Source: Caldicellulosiruptoraceae bacterium PP1 (lineage in GTDB: Bacteria; Bacillota; Thermoanaerobacteria; Caldicellulosiruptorales; Caldicellulosiruptoraceae). Taken from it: a DNA stretch of 64,000 bases. How positions within the stretch are numbered: the stretch's first letter is position 1; the number at the start of each line of letters is the position of its first letter. Both the position numbers and the translations under genes were made by a program. Shown piece after piece: positions 1-8,094 of the stretch. Below the pieces are notes generated by a model. It was given only the letters and a program-made list of their open reading frames with translations. It made no database searches and had not been told where the DNA came from. The stretch lies in the NCBI GenBank assembly GCA_041320695.1, contig JBGGOQ010000002.1:147618-211617 (forward strand), read 5' to 3'.

Positions 1-1
1 T

Positions 2-33
2 AAGGCTATCTCTATATTTTTAGGGATAGCCTT
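2..33 (-). terminator. Stem-loop downstream of the helicase-S24 gene
   Basis: Positions 2-13 pair with 22-33 in a 12-bp stem with one G-U pair and an 8-nt loop. It lies 17 bases past the stop of the minus-strand helicase gene. Any T-run on the minus strand would fall outside the window, so intrinsic termination is inferred from position and stem strength. Confidence 0.5.
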
Positions 34-49
34 ATTTGTACCAAAAATA

Positions 50-2509
50 TTAATTATTGCTTTTTCTAAGAATACCTATAACTTTACCAACTATTCTAAT
101 TTGTTCTTCTTTTATAGGTATTGGTTCATATTTACTATTTTCAGGAATTAACAATATAGTATTTCCCATTTTGCAAAATCTTTTTAAAGTAATTTCTCCA
201 TCAAGTGATGCAATTATTACATCTCTATTTTCGGCATAATTTCGTTTTTCTACAATAGCAATATCACCGTTATTTATGTTAGCATCAATCATACTGTCAC
301 CTTTAACTTTAATAGCAAAGTATTTATCTGGATTTTTAATTATATTACCTGGTATATAAATTTGGTCAATAACTTCATCTGATACCTCAATTGGATATCC
401 TGCAGCAACCTTTTCATAGAGATTTATTTTAACCTGTTGTGAGGCATCTATGGTTATATATTGCCCATTTTGTTCTATGTCCATATTCTCACTATCATTT
501 AGTTTTCTAAATTTAAATTTATTTGAATTTCTAAAGTCAATTATTTCATATTCGTCAATATGAGAAGGTAGCATTGAAATATCAAATGTTGGGAAATCAT
601 CAACAATGTTATAAGCACTATCCAAAATCAAAATATTATTACCATCTGTTATAACTCCAAATGAACATTTGTCTATAACACTCATATAGCTTTTTAATTG
701 CTCTGTTCCTTGTTCAATTCCTGATAGATATGGTTTTACCTCAAAGATTATGAAAGGTATCTTCTTTTTGCTTTTGTCATATCTAAAAATAATAATATCA
801 ATAAATCCAGTTTTAGAAAAAAGTTTAACTTTATATTCAATATCAATAAGTTCAGTAGGATACCTATAAACATCAACTAATTGCTTTATTAACCATTGCC
901 GGACCTCTTCTTCACGGGAATATATATCCTTCAACTTATCGACAAATTTATAATCATCCATTTGGAGTTTATAAAATCTTTTTAAACTGCAACCAGAATC
1001 AATACGAAGGTAATTATTGTTTAGTTCAAACAAAAATTTTGATGGCTTTTTGCTTGACGTTAGATACAAAAGCTCATTAGCTCTTGTCATACCAACATAT
1101 AGAAGTTTTCTATCAGTAGTTTCTTGTATCTTTGCATCTTCGTTATCTTCATAATTAATATAAGGTATTATATTTGCATTTAAACCAGCAATGAATACAA
1201 CTTTAAATTCAAGTCCTTTTATTGAATGCATTGTAACAATTCTCACAGCATCATATTCAAAATCATTATCATTTGAATTTAAAAAGATTGTTTTAAGACC
1301 TTTTATATTTAAGTAGTTATTTAGGTATTCTAAATATTTTTTATTCTTTGCAATAATTACAATATCTTTTAATTGAAATTCTAATGATAATTTTTGAACA
1401 ATCTCATTATATATGAAATTTGCTTCCTGTTCTTCATTAAGAAAAATTTTATGAACAGGTATATGCCCTTGCTTATCAATTAATGAAGGTTTTACAAAAT
1501 TTTCATCTTCAATTATTTCTGGAGTCTTTTCTATTAAACTATAAGCAAGGTTAGCAATCTGAACAGTTGTCCTATAATTTTTGGATAGTGTATAACTTTT
1601 GCCTGTCATATCAAATCCAATGCTTGTGAAGCTTCTACCTTTAACAAGCCATGAATGACTATAAATATTTTGTGCTGTATCAGCAACAAACATAATACTT
1701 GAATAATTTTTATTTTGGTTGTATAAAAGCTTAATGATATCAAGTTGAACTTTTGTTAAATCTTGGCTTTCATCTATTATTATATGGGTAAATTTATTGA
1801 GTTCATTTTCCTTATTTTTAAGGTATTCATATACAATCAATGCCATATCTTTAAAATCTAATAGTCCCTTTTCATTAAGCATATAAGTATAAAGCTGCAT
1901 CAACTCAAAAATAGCTTTCCTTGTTTCTGAATTTTTTTGAATCTTTTGTGGAGTATCTTTATTTATATTAGATGCTCTTCCTATTCTATCAGCATTTTGA
2001 TATTCGGTGAGCTCTCTAATATTACACGATTTTATCCACTCAATTTCATCAATAAGAAAATTTAGATACTGAACATCTATGTAGGATATATTTGGATATT
2101 TATTTTTTAGCTTTGTAACTGCTTGGTTTAAAACATCATATTTTATAGAATTATTATTAATTAATTCCAAATTACAATTATTTTGAATTTTATATTCCGA
2201 AAAATAACTAAAGATGATGCTATCAATTGAGGTAATAAATACTTTATCCTTATAGTCATTTGTTAAAGTATCAAAAGAAATTGAAGAGTCTTCTAATTTA
2301 TTATATAAATATCTTAAGTATTTAACTAATGTTTTATTATATGTGACTAATAAAATTTTATCATCTTCACTAAAACAATAATTAGCTAATAGATATGGAA
2401 CACGGTGTATAGCTATTGTGGTTTTACCAGACCCCGCAACACCTTTTACTAATATATGTCCATTTGGTTTTAAATTTACTAATTTTTTTTGTTCAATGTT
2501 AAGGTACAC
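50..2509 (-). CDS. UvrD-like SF1 helicase / PD-(D/E)XK nuclease-like / LexA-like S24 protease fusion
   Basis: A three-part protein of about 819 aa, numbered here from a GTG start at 2509. The N-terminal part is an SF1 helicase: Walker A GVAGSGKTT at residues 23-31, Walker B IIIDESQD around 246-247, a KNYR motif, a TMHSIKGLEF motif and a YVGMTRA motif. The middle holds a restriction-nuclease-like core with D571 in GFIDIIIF and E590-V-K592 in FEVKP, resembling the N-terminal nuclease domain of type I R subunits. The C-terminus is a LexA/UmuD-type S24 peptidase: a VAAGYP cleavage site (A703-G704), S739 in KGDSMID and K776 in TLKRF, with spacing almost the same as in LexA. The GTG start is preferred because GGGGG sits 7 nt upstream and a consensus promoter lies inside the longer frame that begins at 2605. 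The role is inferred: a DNA repair or defence enzyme whose C-terminal module may self-cleave on DNA damage. Confidence 0.88.
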   Translation of the reverse strand: MYLNIEQKKLVNLKPNGHILVKGVAGSGKTTIAIHRVPYLLANYCFSEDDKILLVTYNKTLVKYLRYLYNKLEDSSISFDTLTNDYKDKVFITSIDSIIFSYFSEYKIQNNCNLELINNNSIKYDVLNQAVTKLKNKYPNISYIDVQYLNFLIDEIEWIKSCNIRELTEYQNADRIGRASNINKDTPQKIQKNSETRKAIFELMQLYTYMLNEKGLLDFKDMALIVYEYLKNKENELNKFTHIIIDESQDLTKVQLDIIKLLYNQNKNYSSIMFVADTAQNIYSHSWLVKGRSFTSIGFDMTGKSYTLSKNYRTTVQIANLAYSLIEKTPEIIEDENFVKPSLIDKQGHIPVHKIFLNEEQEANFIYNEIVQKLSLEFQLKDIVIIAKNKKYLEYLNNYLNIKGLKTIFLNSNDNDFEYDAVRIVTMHSIKGLEFKVVFIAGLNANIIPYINYEDNEDAKIQETTDRKLLYVGMTRANELLYLTSSKKPSKFLFELNNNYLRIDSGCSLKRFYKLQMDDYKFVDKLKDIYSREEEVRQWLIKQLVDVYRYPTELIDIEYKVKLFSKTGFIDIIIFRYDKSKKKIPFIIFEVKPYLSGIEQGTEQLKSYMSVIDKCSFGVITDGNNILILDSAYNIVDDFPTFDISMLPSHIDEYEIIDFRNSNKFKFRKLNDSENMDIEQNGQYITIDASQQVKINLYEKVAAGYPIEVSDEVIDQIYIPGNIIKNPDKYFAIKVKGDSMIDANINNGDIAIVEKRNYAENRDVIIASLDGEITLKRFCKMGNTILLIPENSKYEPIPIKEEQIRIVGKVIGILRKSNN

Positions 2510-2549
2510 AAGTATACCCCCACAAAATATAAATACAATATTTATGCTC

Positions 2550-2578
2550 ATTATAATACATATTAGAATTAATAGCAA
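2550..2578 (-). promoter_or_regulatory. Sigma-A-type promoter of the helicase-S24 gene
   Basis: On the minus strand TTGCTA (2578-2573) is followed by a 17-bp spacer and a perfect TATAAT (2555-2550). The predicted RNA would start near 2543, giving a leader of about 33 nt before the GGGGG site and the GTG at 2509. The element lies within codons 11-19 of the longer ATG-initiated frame, which argues against that start. Confidence 0.65.
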
Positions 2579-2742
2579 ATTTTTATAAATTATAAAGCGA
2601 TCCATTAACTTTAGTTTAGGTTAAATAAATTCTATTCATAAATAATTTATTTTCAATTATGCTATATTTATATACAATATATATAAGCTAATCTTATTTA
2701 TATGTTTTTTATATTATAATTAATACAAATGGAGGCAATGAT

Positions 2743-3141
2743 ATGGCAAAACTTTTGATAAATTTAAAAGAACTATTAAAGATAATTGTAAAAAACAATG
2801 AAGTACCAGAGATAATAAAAGGTATATATGTAAATGGGAGAACTGTCTCAATAGTTGTTAAACCCAATAGCATATTACCAGAAATAAAGGCCAATTTTGA
2901 TTTATATGTAGTAGAGGACAATAAGCTTAATGTGCTTTTTGAAAAATCAAAGGCTCAGATGATTTATATGGCATTAAAAGCAGGTTCAAATGTTGATAAA
3001 GTTGATGGACTTAGACTTACAAATGAAGGTATATTAGTAGACTTTAATACAATAATAAAAGATAAGGTAAATGGAGCTGAAATACAGCAAATATCTATTG
3101 ATGATAACGGTGATATCGAAATGGAACTAAAAGTACTATAA
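2743..3141 (+). CDS. Conserved-looking small cytoplasmic protein, function unknown
   Basis: I do not recognise this 132-aa protein. It has no signal peptide, no clear membrane segment and no nucleotide-binding or metal-binding motif. Residues 1-30 look helical and basic. The remainder alternates short hydrophobic strands with polar turns, and an acidic stretch (IDDNGDIEME) sits near the C-terminus. Translation starts at ATG 2743 with GGAGG 7 nt upstream, and TATAAT at 2715-2720 may be its -10 box. It is divergent from the helicase-S24 gene across a 233-bp gap and sits 88 bp before the glycyl radical enzyme start, so it could belong to either neighbourhood or stand alone. The good ribosome binding site and codon use like its neighbours support a real gene. 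Confidence 0.75.
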   Translation: MAKLLINLKELLKIIVKNNEVPEIIKGIYVNGRTVSIVVKPNSILPEIKANFDLYVVEDNKLNVLFEKSKAQMIYMALKAGSNVDKVDGLRLTNEGILVDFNTIIKDKVNGAEIQQISIDDNGDIEMELKVL

Positions 3142-3229
3142 AAATGAAACATTTTTTAAAATTATGATAAGAAATAAATTTATTTTTCCTCTAACATTTA
3201 AATTAAGAATAAATGTTGGAGGTTTTTTT

Positions 3230-5497
3230 ATGGTTAGTGGACCTTTAGATTTTGAACTAAGCTTTACAGAAGTGTACAAGAAATATAAAAATGAACATCA
3301 AGCTATAAGAGAAATAATGTGCTTAAAGGAACAATTTAAATATTATTTTGATAATATTCAAAAAGGTGATTTGTTTGCAGGAAGAGTTAGATACCCATTG
3401 GTTGGTTTTGGATTAGAAACTACTACTGGTGGTTCATTATTTTACTGCAAAAAGAATGCTATATTAAAAAAATTAGATATTTCAAATGTAACTAATGAGT
3501 ATAAAAATAAAGTATTAGATATGATTACCTTTTGGGAAGAAGAGGCATTTATTGATCATGAAGTTTCTTTAGGTGATAAACCAAAGTATGGGAAAATGAT
3601 TAAAAGACTACCTAAAGAAATACTTGATGCTACATCAAATTATATTGCTGACATGGGTGGAAGATTGGCTGGAACAAATATAAATTTTGGCAAACTACTT
3701 AAAAAAGGTATACCTGGTTTATATGAAGAAGTACTTTATTATAAAGAACAAAAAGAAAATAAAAATGAGGATTCATCTTTATATAAGGCAATGTTGATGT
3801 CTTTGGATATCATAAAAGAAGTAATGCTAAGATATGCAGAGCAAGCATTAGAAATGTCAGAAAACGAAAAAGATGAAAATATAAAAAATGAACTTATTAA
3901 TATTTCAAAAATATTAAATAAATTAGCCAATTCAAAGCCAGAAACTTTAAGAGAAGCTTTGCAGCTTGTATGGATATATGCAATGGCAGCACAAACAGTT
4001 AATTTTGGACGAATGGATGTATACCTTGGTGATTTTTATGTAAATGATTTAAATAGAAAAATCATAACTCAAGAGCAAGCATTAAAATACCTTCAAGAAT
4101 TTTGGAAAATGATAGTAGCTCGTAGAATAGCTGCACATGAACCAGGAGACTTTAATGGGAGAATAATTATTGGAGGAAAAGGAAGATCTAATGAGGAAAA
4201 TGCTGATAAGTTTGCCCTTTTAGCTATGGAGGCATCAAGGACTGTTATTGAAACTGAACCTCAGCTTTCACTAAGATTTTATGAGGGAATGAACCCTGAT
4301 CTTATGAAAAAAGCCTTAGATGTAATAGGTGAAGGCAGAATATACCCAATGCTTTATAACGATGATGTAAATATTCCTGCAGTATCAAAGGCATTTGGAA
4401 TTGATGAAAAAGACGCTGAACAATATCTTCCATATGGTTGTGGTGAATATAATATTGATTATAAAGCTATTGGCTCACCTAATTGTTCATTAAATTTACT
4501 AAAAGCACTTGAAGTTGCACTTCATAATGGTAAAGACCCATTAACGGGTAATATTATAGGTCTTCAAACAGGAGATATTAACCAATTTGATACATTTGAA
4601 AAACTTTATGATTCATATAAAAAACAAGTAGAGTTCTATATAGAGATGTTGGCCAAAAGGCATAAGATAGAATATGAGGTTGAAGCCAAGAATGCAGCAT
4701 TTGTTCTTGTTAGTTTGCTTTACGATAACTGTCTTGAAAAAGGAAAGTCTGTTGTAGAAGGTGGAGCAAAATATACTGGCGGAATAATTGAATCATTTGG
4801 GCTTGTAAATACTGGTGATAGTTTAGCTGCTATAAAGAAGCTTGTTTATGAAGAAAAGAAGATTACTTTAGAACAATTAGTTGAGGCTTTAGATAATAAT
4901 TTTGAGGGATTTGATGATATTAGAAAAATGTGTTTAGAGACTCCTAAGTATGGTAATGATGATGATTATGTAGATTTTATTGTGAAAGATGTTAGCAACC
5001 ACATGTGTGAACATGCTAAAAAACAGGCAAAAAAGATTAATTTTGATTACTTTTTAGTTGTTAATATAAATAATTATTACAACGTTCGTTTAGGTAATTT
5101 GACATCTGCTTCAGCTGATGGAAGAAAGAAAGGAGAACCTCTTGCAAATGGCAATAATCCTACTGCAGGAAGAGATAAAAATGGTATTACAGCCTTTTTA
5201 AATTCACTTACAAAGATAAATTCGGATAATCATGCTGGTTATGTTCAAAATATGAAATTTAGTAAAACCTTATTTAATGAGCAGAGGCCTAAAGTTGAGG
5301 CACTTCTCAAAACCTATTTTAAAAAAGGCGGAACTCAGGCAATGATCACTGTTGTAAATAAAGGTGATTTGGAAAATGCAATGAAAGAACCAGAAAAGTA
5401 TCAGAACCTAATAGTTCGTGTTGGTGGGTTTAGTGCAAGATTTGTTGAGCTACCTAAAGATGTTCAAATAGATGTTTTAAATAGAACATTATATTAA
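3230..5497 (+). CDS. Glycyl radical enzyme (PFL/diol-dehydratase superfamily), substrate unassigned
   Basis: A 755-aa glycyl radical enzyme. The C-terminal glycyl-radical loop RVGGFSARF (residues 730-738) carries the predicted radical at G733. The active-site loop YGCGE carries the thiyl cysteine C404 and a downstream glutamate E406, in the GCxE pattern of dehydratase and lyase members rather than the paired cysteines of true pyruvate formate-lyase. The middle residue is Gly, where Val or Ile is more usual in characterised dehydratases. An upstream in-frame ATG at 3164 exists, but ATG 3230 has GGAGG 7 nt before it and gives a normal N-terminus. The dedicated activase follows after 13 bp. The reaction cannot be assigned: a C-O, C-N or C-C lyase on a sugar-derived or amino-acid-derived substrate is possible. 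Oxygen sensitivity is expected for the family. Confidence 0.9.
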   Translation: MVSGPLDFELSFTEVYKKYKNEHQAIREIMCLKEQFKYYFDNIQKGDLFAGRVRYPLVGFGLETTTGGSLFYCKKNAILKKLDISNVTNEYKNKVLDMITFWEEEAFIDHEVSLGDKPKYGKMIKRLPKEILDATSNYIADMGGRLAGTNINFGKLLKKGIPGLYEEVLYYKEQKENKNEDSSLYKAMLMSLDIIKEVMLRYAEQALEMSENEKDENIKNELINISKILNKLANSKPETLREALQLVWIYAMAAQTVNFGRMDVYLGDFYVNDLNRKIITQEQALKYLQEFWKMIVARRIAAHEPGDFNGRIIIGGKGRSNEENADKFALLAMEASRTVIETEPQLSLRFYEGMNPDLMKKALDVIGEGRIYPMLYNDDVNIPAVSKAFGIDEKDAEQYLPYGCGEYNIDYKAIGSPNCSLNLLKALEVALHNGKDPLTGNIIGLQTGDINQFDTFEKLYDSYKKQVEFYIEMLAKRHKIEYEVEAKNAAFVLVSLLYDNCLEKGKSVVEGGAKYTGGIIESFGLVNTGDSLAAIKKLVYEEKKITLEQLVEALDNNFEGFDDIRKMCLETPKYGNDDDYVDFIVKDVSNHMCEHAKKQAKKINFDYFLVVNINNYYNVRLGNLTSASADGRKKGEPLANGNNPTAGRDKNGITAFLNSLTKINSDNHAGYVQNMKFSKTLFNEQRPKVEALLKTYFKKGGTQAMITVVNKGDLENAMKEPEKYQNLIVRVGGFSARFVELPKDVQIDVLNRTLY

Positions 5498-5510
5498 TAG
5501 GTGAATAAAG

Positions 5511-6401
5511 ATGAATAGTGAAGGTATAGTTTTTGATATTCAGCGTTGTTCAGTTTTTGATGGCCCTGGAATTAGAACTACAGTATTTTTAAAAGGGTGT
5601 CCTCTTAGGTGTAAATGGTGCCATAATCCTGAGTCCCAAAATTTTCTACCAGAGATTATGTTTTTTGAAGAAAAGTGTACTTTGTGTAACAAATGTGTTG
5701 ATGTATGTCCTACAAAATCACATAAGATAATGAATAAAATGCACTTATTTAATGGATATACCTGTAAAAAATGCTTTCTATGTGTTGATCAATGCCCAAA
5801 TGAAGCCATCATAATAAAAGGGCAGAAGATGTCTGTTTATGATATTATTGACATTGTTATGAAAGATAAAGAATATTATGATACATCAGGTGGTGGTTTA
5901 ACTCTTTCTGGAGGAGAGCCATTATATCAATTTGAATTTGCATTAGAGATACTTAAGAAGGCAAAGGAACATAATATAAGCACCTGTGTTGAAACATCTG
6001 GATATACTAATAAAGAAAACTTAAAAAATATACTTCCATTTGTGGATATTTTTTTATATGATTATAAAGTAACCAATAGTAAAAAGCATAAATATTTAAC
6101 TGGTAATGACAATAGATTAATAATAGAAAATTTAGATTATTTATATAATAAAGGTTGTAAAATAATATTAAGATTTCCTCTGATACCAGGGGTAAATGAT
6201 GATGAAGAACACTTAGAAGCTATTTCAAAAATGAAGTTAAAATACCCCAAATTAATTGATGTAGAAATATTGCCATATCACAATATTGGGGTTTCAAAAT
6301 TAAAAAGATTAGGATTAAAATCAGACGATGCTGAATTTACAAGTGTTACAGAAGAGATAAAAAGATTTTGGTATGAAAAAACAGGGATAAATCAAAAATA
6401 A
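5511..6401 (+). CDS. Glycyl-radical enzyme activating protein (radical SAM)
   Basis: This 296-aa radical SAM protein would install the glycyl radical on the enzyme encoded just upstream. The N-terminal CxxxCxxC motif is seen in KGCPLRCKWC, which ligates the SAM-binding [4Fe-4S] cluster. It is followed by two ferredoxin-type cysteine clusters, CTLCNKCVDVCP and CKKCFLCVDQCP, as in activases of dehydratase-type glycyl radical enzymes; the short PflA of true pyruvate formate-lyase lacks this insert. A TLSGGEP motif contributes to SAM binding. The start at 5511 lies 13 bp after the previous stop with AGGTG just upstream, so the two genes form a translationally close pair. The extra-cluster insert supports a non-PFL substrate for the partner. 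Confidence 0.93.
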   Translation: MNSEGIVFDIQRCSVFDGPGIRTTVFLKGCPLRCKWCHNPESQNFLPEIMFFEEKCTLCNKCVDVCPTKSHKIMNKMHLFNGYTCKKCFLCVDQCPNEAIIIKGQKMSVYDIIDIVMKDKEYYDTSGGGLTLSGGEPLYQFEFALEILKKAKEHNISTCVETSGYTNKENLKNILPFVDIFLYDYKVTNSKKHKYLTGNDNRLIIENLDYLYNKGCKIILRFPLIPGVNDDEEHLEAISKMKLKYPKLIDVEILPYHNIGVSKLKRLGLKSDDAEFTSVTEEIKRFWYEKTGINQK

Positions 6402-6889
6402 CCTTTTGGTTCCTTCCATAAATATACCTTATTACGTGAGGTCGTTCTCTCATCAGTTGAACAGCCTCTTTTCTTTTAAATAAACTGATATAGTTTATGG
6501 ATTCATTTCTCTTAAATATATATTAATTAAATTACAATCAAATACTTTATTAATGATATAAATAGCTGTTTTAAATAGTATAAATAAAGCTTTATTTATA
6601 TTTACTTATCTTTATAATTATCTCACTTACTAATGTTTTTTATAAACATTTTAAAAATTTTATTTAATATGAATTTACGTAATAAAACTATAAAAATAAT
6701 TGAGGTATATTTAATTAACTATATCCAAAGAAGTAACACCATATTGGATGTTTAATATAAAGCCATTTAGGTGAAAACACTTTGTTTCTCGATAATAATG
6801 AATTTCATAAAAAGGATTTTATATAATGAATAAATGGAAAACAACAATGAGTGCAAGAGAAATTTTTGTATAAAATTATTAAATTATTG
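6402..6889 (+). other. Non-coding gap after the glycyl radical pair
   Basis: About 490 bases of very AT-rich sequence without a supported gene. Positions 6461-6473 (GTTGAACAGCCTC) resemble the GGCTGTC-type ends seen again at 18196-18322, but no partner repeat is visible here. The lacI promoter begins at 6890. Confidence 0.5.
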
Positions 6890-6918
6890 TTGACAAAAAA
6901 ATGTTTTAATAATAAAAT
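6890..6918 (+). promoter_or_regulatory. Consensus promoter of the lacI-family regulator gene
   Basis: A perfect TTGACA (6890-6895) is followed by a 17-bp spacer and TAAAAT (6913-6918), one mismatch from consensus. The expected start is near 6925, directly before the operator-like motif at 6932, so the regulator probably represses itself. Confidence 0.75.
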
Positions 6919-6931
6919 TAAAATAAAGATT

Positions 6932-6949
6932 CAGAAAAACGTTTATATG
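6932..6949 (+). promoter_or_regulatory. LacI-type operator before lacI
   Basis: CAGAAAAACGTTTATATG, centred on CG like LacI/GalR operators. The same AGAAAAACG core recurs at 7989 and 9998, in front of the permease genes and of the binding-protein gene. Here it lies just downstream of the lacI promoter. Confidence 0.6.
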
Positions 6950-6968
6950 AAAAATAGGGTGAAGCAAA

Positions 6969-7967
6969 TTGACAGTTACAATTAAAGATGTTGCCAAAAA
7001 GGCTAATGTTTCTATTGCTACAGTATCTCATGTAATTAATAATACAAAATATGTATCAGAAGAGTTAAGAACAAAAGTGATTAGTGCAATGAATGAGCTT
7101 AATTATACGCCTAATTCAGTAGCAAAGAGACTTAGAAGTAAAAAATCAAATATTGTTGCATTAATTGTCCCTGTTTTAGTGGATGACACTTCAAGCTTAT
7201 TCTTTATGACAATAGCTCAAGGTATTGAAAATACTTTAAAAAAACATGGATATAGTGTAATGCTTAGTAATTCTAATGAAGAATTAGAAAGAGAAAAGGA
7301 ACTTATAAAATTATTTAATACACAAATGATAGATGGTTTAATTATAGCCCCTACAAAAGACGATCATAATTTTATGAATGAAATATTGGATGGTAGTTAC
7401 CCAGTTGTTTTTATTGACAGAATGCCAAAAGGGTATTTATGCGATTGTGTGTTATCTGATAATTTTAAGGGTTCTTATGAAGCTGTACATACTTTAATTA
7501 AAAGAGGACATAAAAAGATAGGGTTTATTAGTGGGTCTTTAGGAATAACAACAAGTGATGAAAGAATTGATGGTTATAAAAGAGCAATTATAAACAATAA
7601 TTTGGAATTAATTTATTCTTTAATAAAAATCGGTGATGCTAACTTTGAAAATGGTTATAAATTTGCACAAGAACTTGTTGAAAATGAAGGTGCTACAGCT
7701 TTATTTGTAGCAAATAACGTTATGACAAATGGAGCATTAAAATATTTAAATGATAATAATATAAAAGTACCTAATGAGGTAGGCATTATAGGATATGACG
7801 ATTATCAATGGACTCAAATTACCAATCCACCTCTGTCAATAGTAAAGCAATATCCATATGAAATGGGAGTTAAAGCTGCTGAAGTACTATTAAACAAAAT
7901 CAATAAAAAGAGTAGAAATTACAAAGAATACAGATTACCAACTAAACTGATTATTAGAGGTACATAG
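6969..7967 (+). CDS. LacI/GalR-family transcriptional regulator of the fructan cluster
   Basis: A 332-aa repressor-type regulator. The N-terminus is a textbook LacI helix-turn-helix plus hinge helix: TIKDVAKKANVSIATVSHVINN, then LNYTPNSVAKRLRSKKSN. The rest is a periplasmic-binding-protein-like sugar-sensing domain. The start is a TTG at 6969 with AGGGTG about 7 nt upstream; the reading matches the family N-terminus exactly, so this start is well supported. It heads a same-strand block of transporter, GH32 and fructokinase genes. Shared operator-like motifs (6932, 7989, 8051, 9998) suggest that it controls itself and those genes. The inducer is inferred to be a fructo-oligosaccharide or a derived sugar and is not shown by the sequence. 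Confidence 0.92.
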   Translation: MTVTIKDVAKKANVSIATVSHVINNTKYVSEELRTKVISAMNELNYTPNSVAKRLRSKKSNIVALIVPVLVDDTSSLFFMTIAQGIENTLKKHGYSVMLSNSNEELEREKELIKLFNTQMIDGLIIAPTKDDHNFMNEILDGSYPVVFIDRMPKGYLCDCVLSDNFKGSYEAVHTLIKRGHKKIGFISGSLGITTSDERIDGYKRAIINNNLELIYSLIKIGDANFENGYKFAQELVENEGATALFVANNVMTNGALKYLNDNNIKVPNEVGIIGYDDYQWTQITNPPLSIVKQYPYEMGVKAAEVLLNKINKKSRNYKEYRLPTKLIIRGT

Positions 7968-7988
7968 TTACCCTTTTTTCTAAATTAT

Positions 7989-8004
7989 AGAAAAACGATT
8001 AACC
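7989..8004 (+). promoter_or_regulatory. LacI-type operator upstream of the first permease gene
   Basis: AGAAAAACGATTAACC, 20 bases after the lacI stop. It shares the AGAAAAACG core with the sites at 6932 and 9998. It forms an inverted pair with the site at 8051. Confidence 0.55.
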
Positions 8005-8050
8005 GTAATTACTAATTTTAAAAGTATATTATACTAAATTTTAAAAATTT

Positions 8051-8066
8051 AGTTAATCGATTTGCT
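8051..8066 (-). promoter_or_regulatory. Second, inverted operator copy upstream of the first permease gene
   Basis: The reverse complement reads AGCAAATCGATTAACT, matching the 7989 site at 13 of 16 positions in opposite orientation about 62 bp away. This suggests paired operators, possibly with looping, or a dyad recognised by a regulator dimer. The site lies 29 bases before the permease start codon. Confidence 0.45.
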
Positions 8067-8094
8067 GTAATAATAAAAAATAGGAGGCTTTGTT

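Noticed and set aside
2510-2605. N-terminal membrane anchor of the helicase
   Set aside because: The hydrophobic codons are a promoter region; a GTG with a strong ribosome binding site at 2509 gives the family-typical N-terminus.
3230-5497. Calling the glycyl radical enzyme pyruvate formate-lyase
   Set aside because: True PFL has adjacent active-site cysteines; this loop has a single Cys followed by x-Glu, and the activase has the two-cluster insert absent from PflA.
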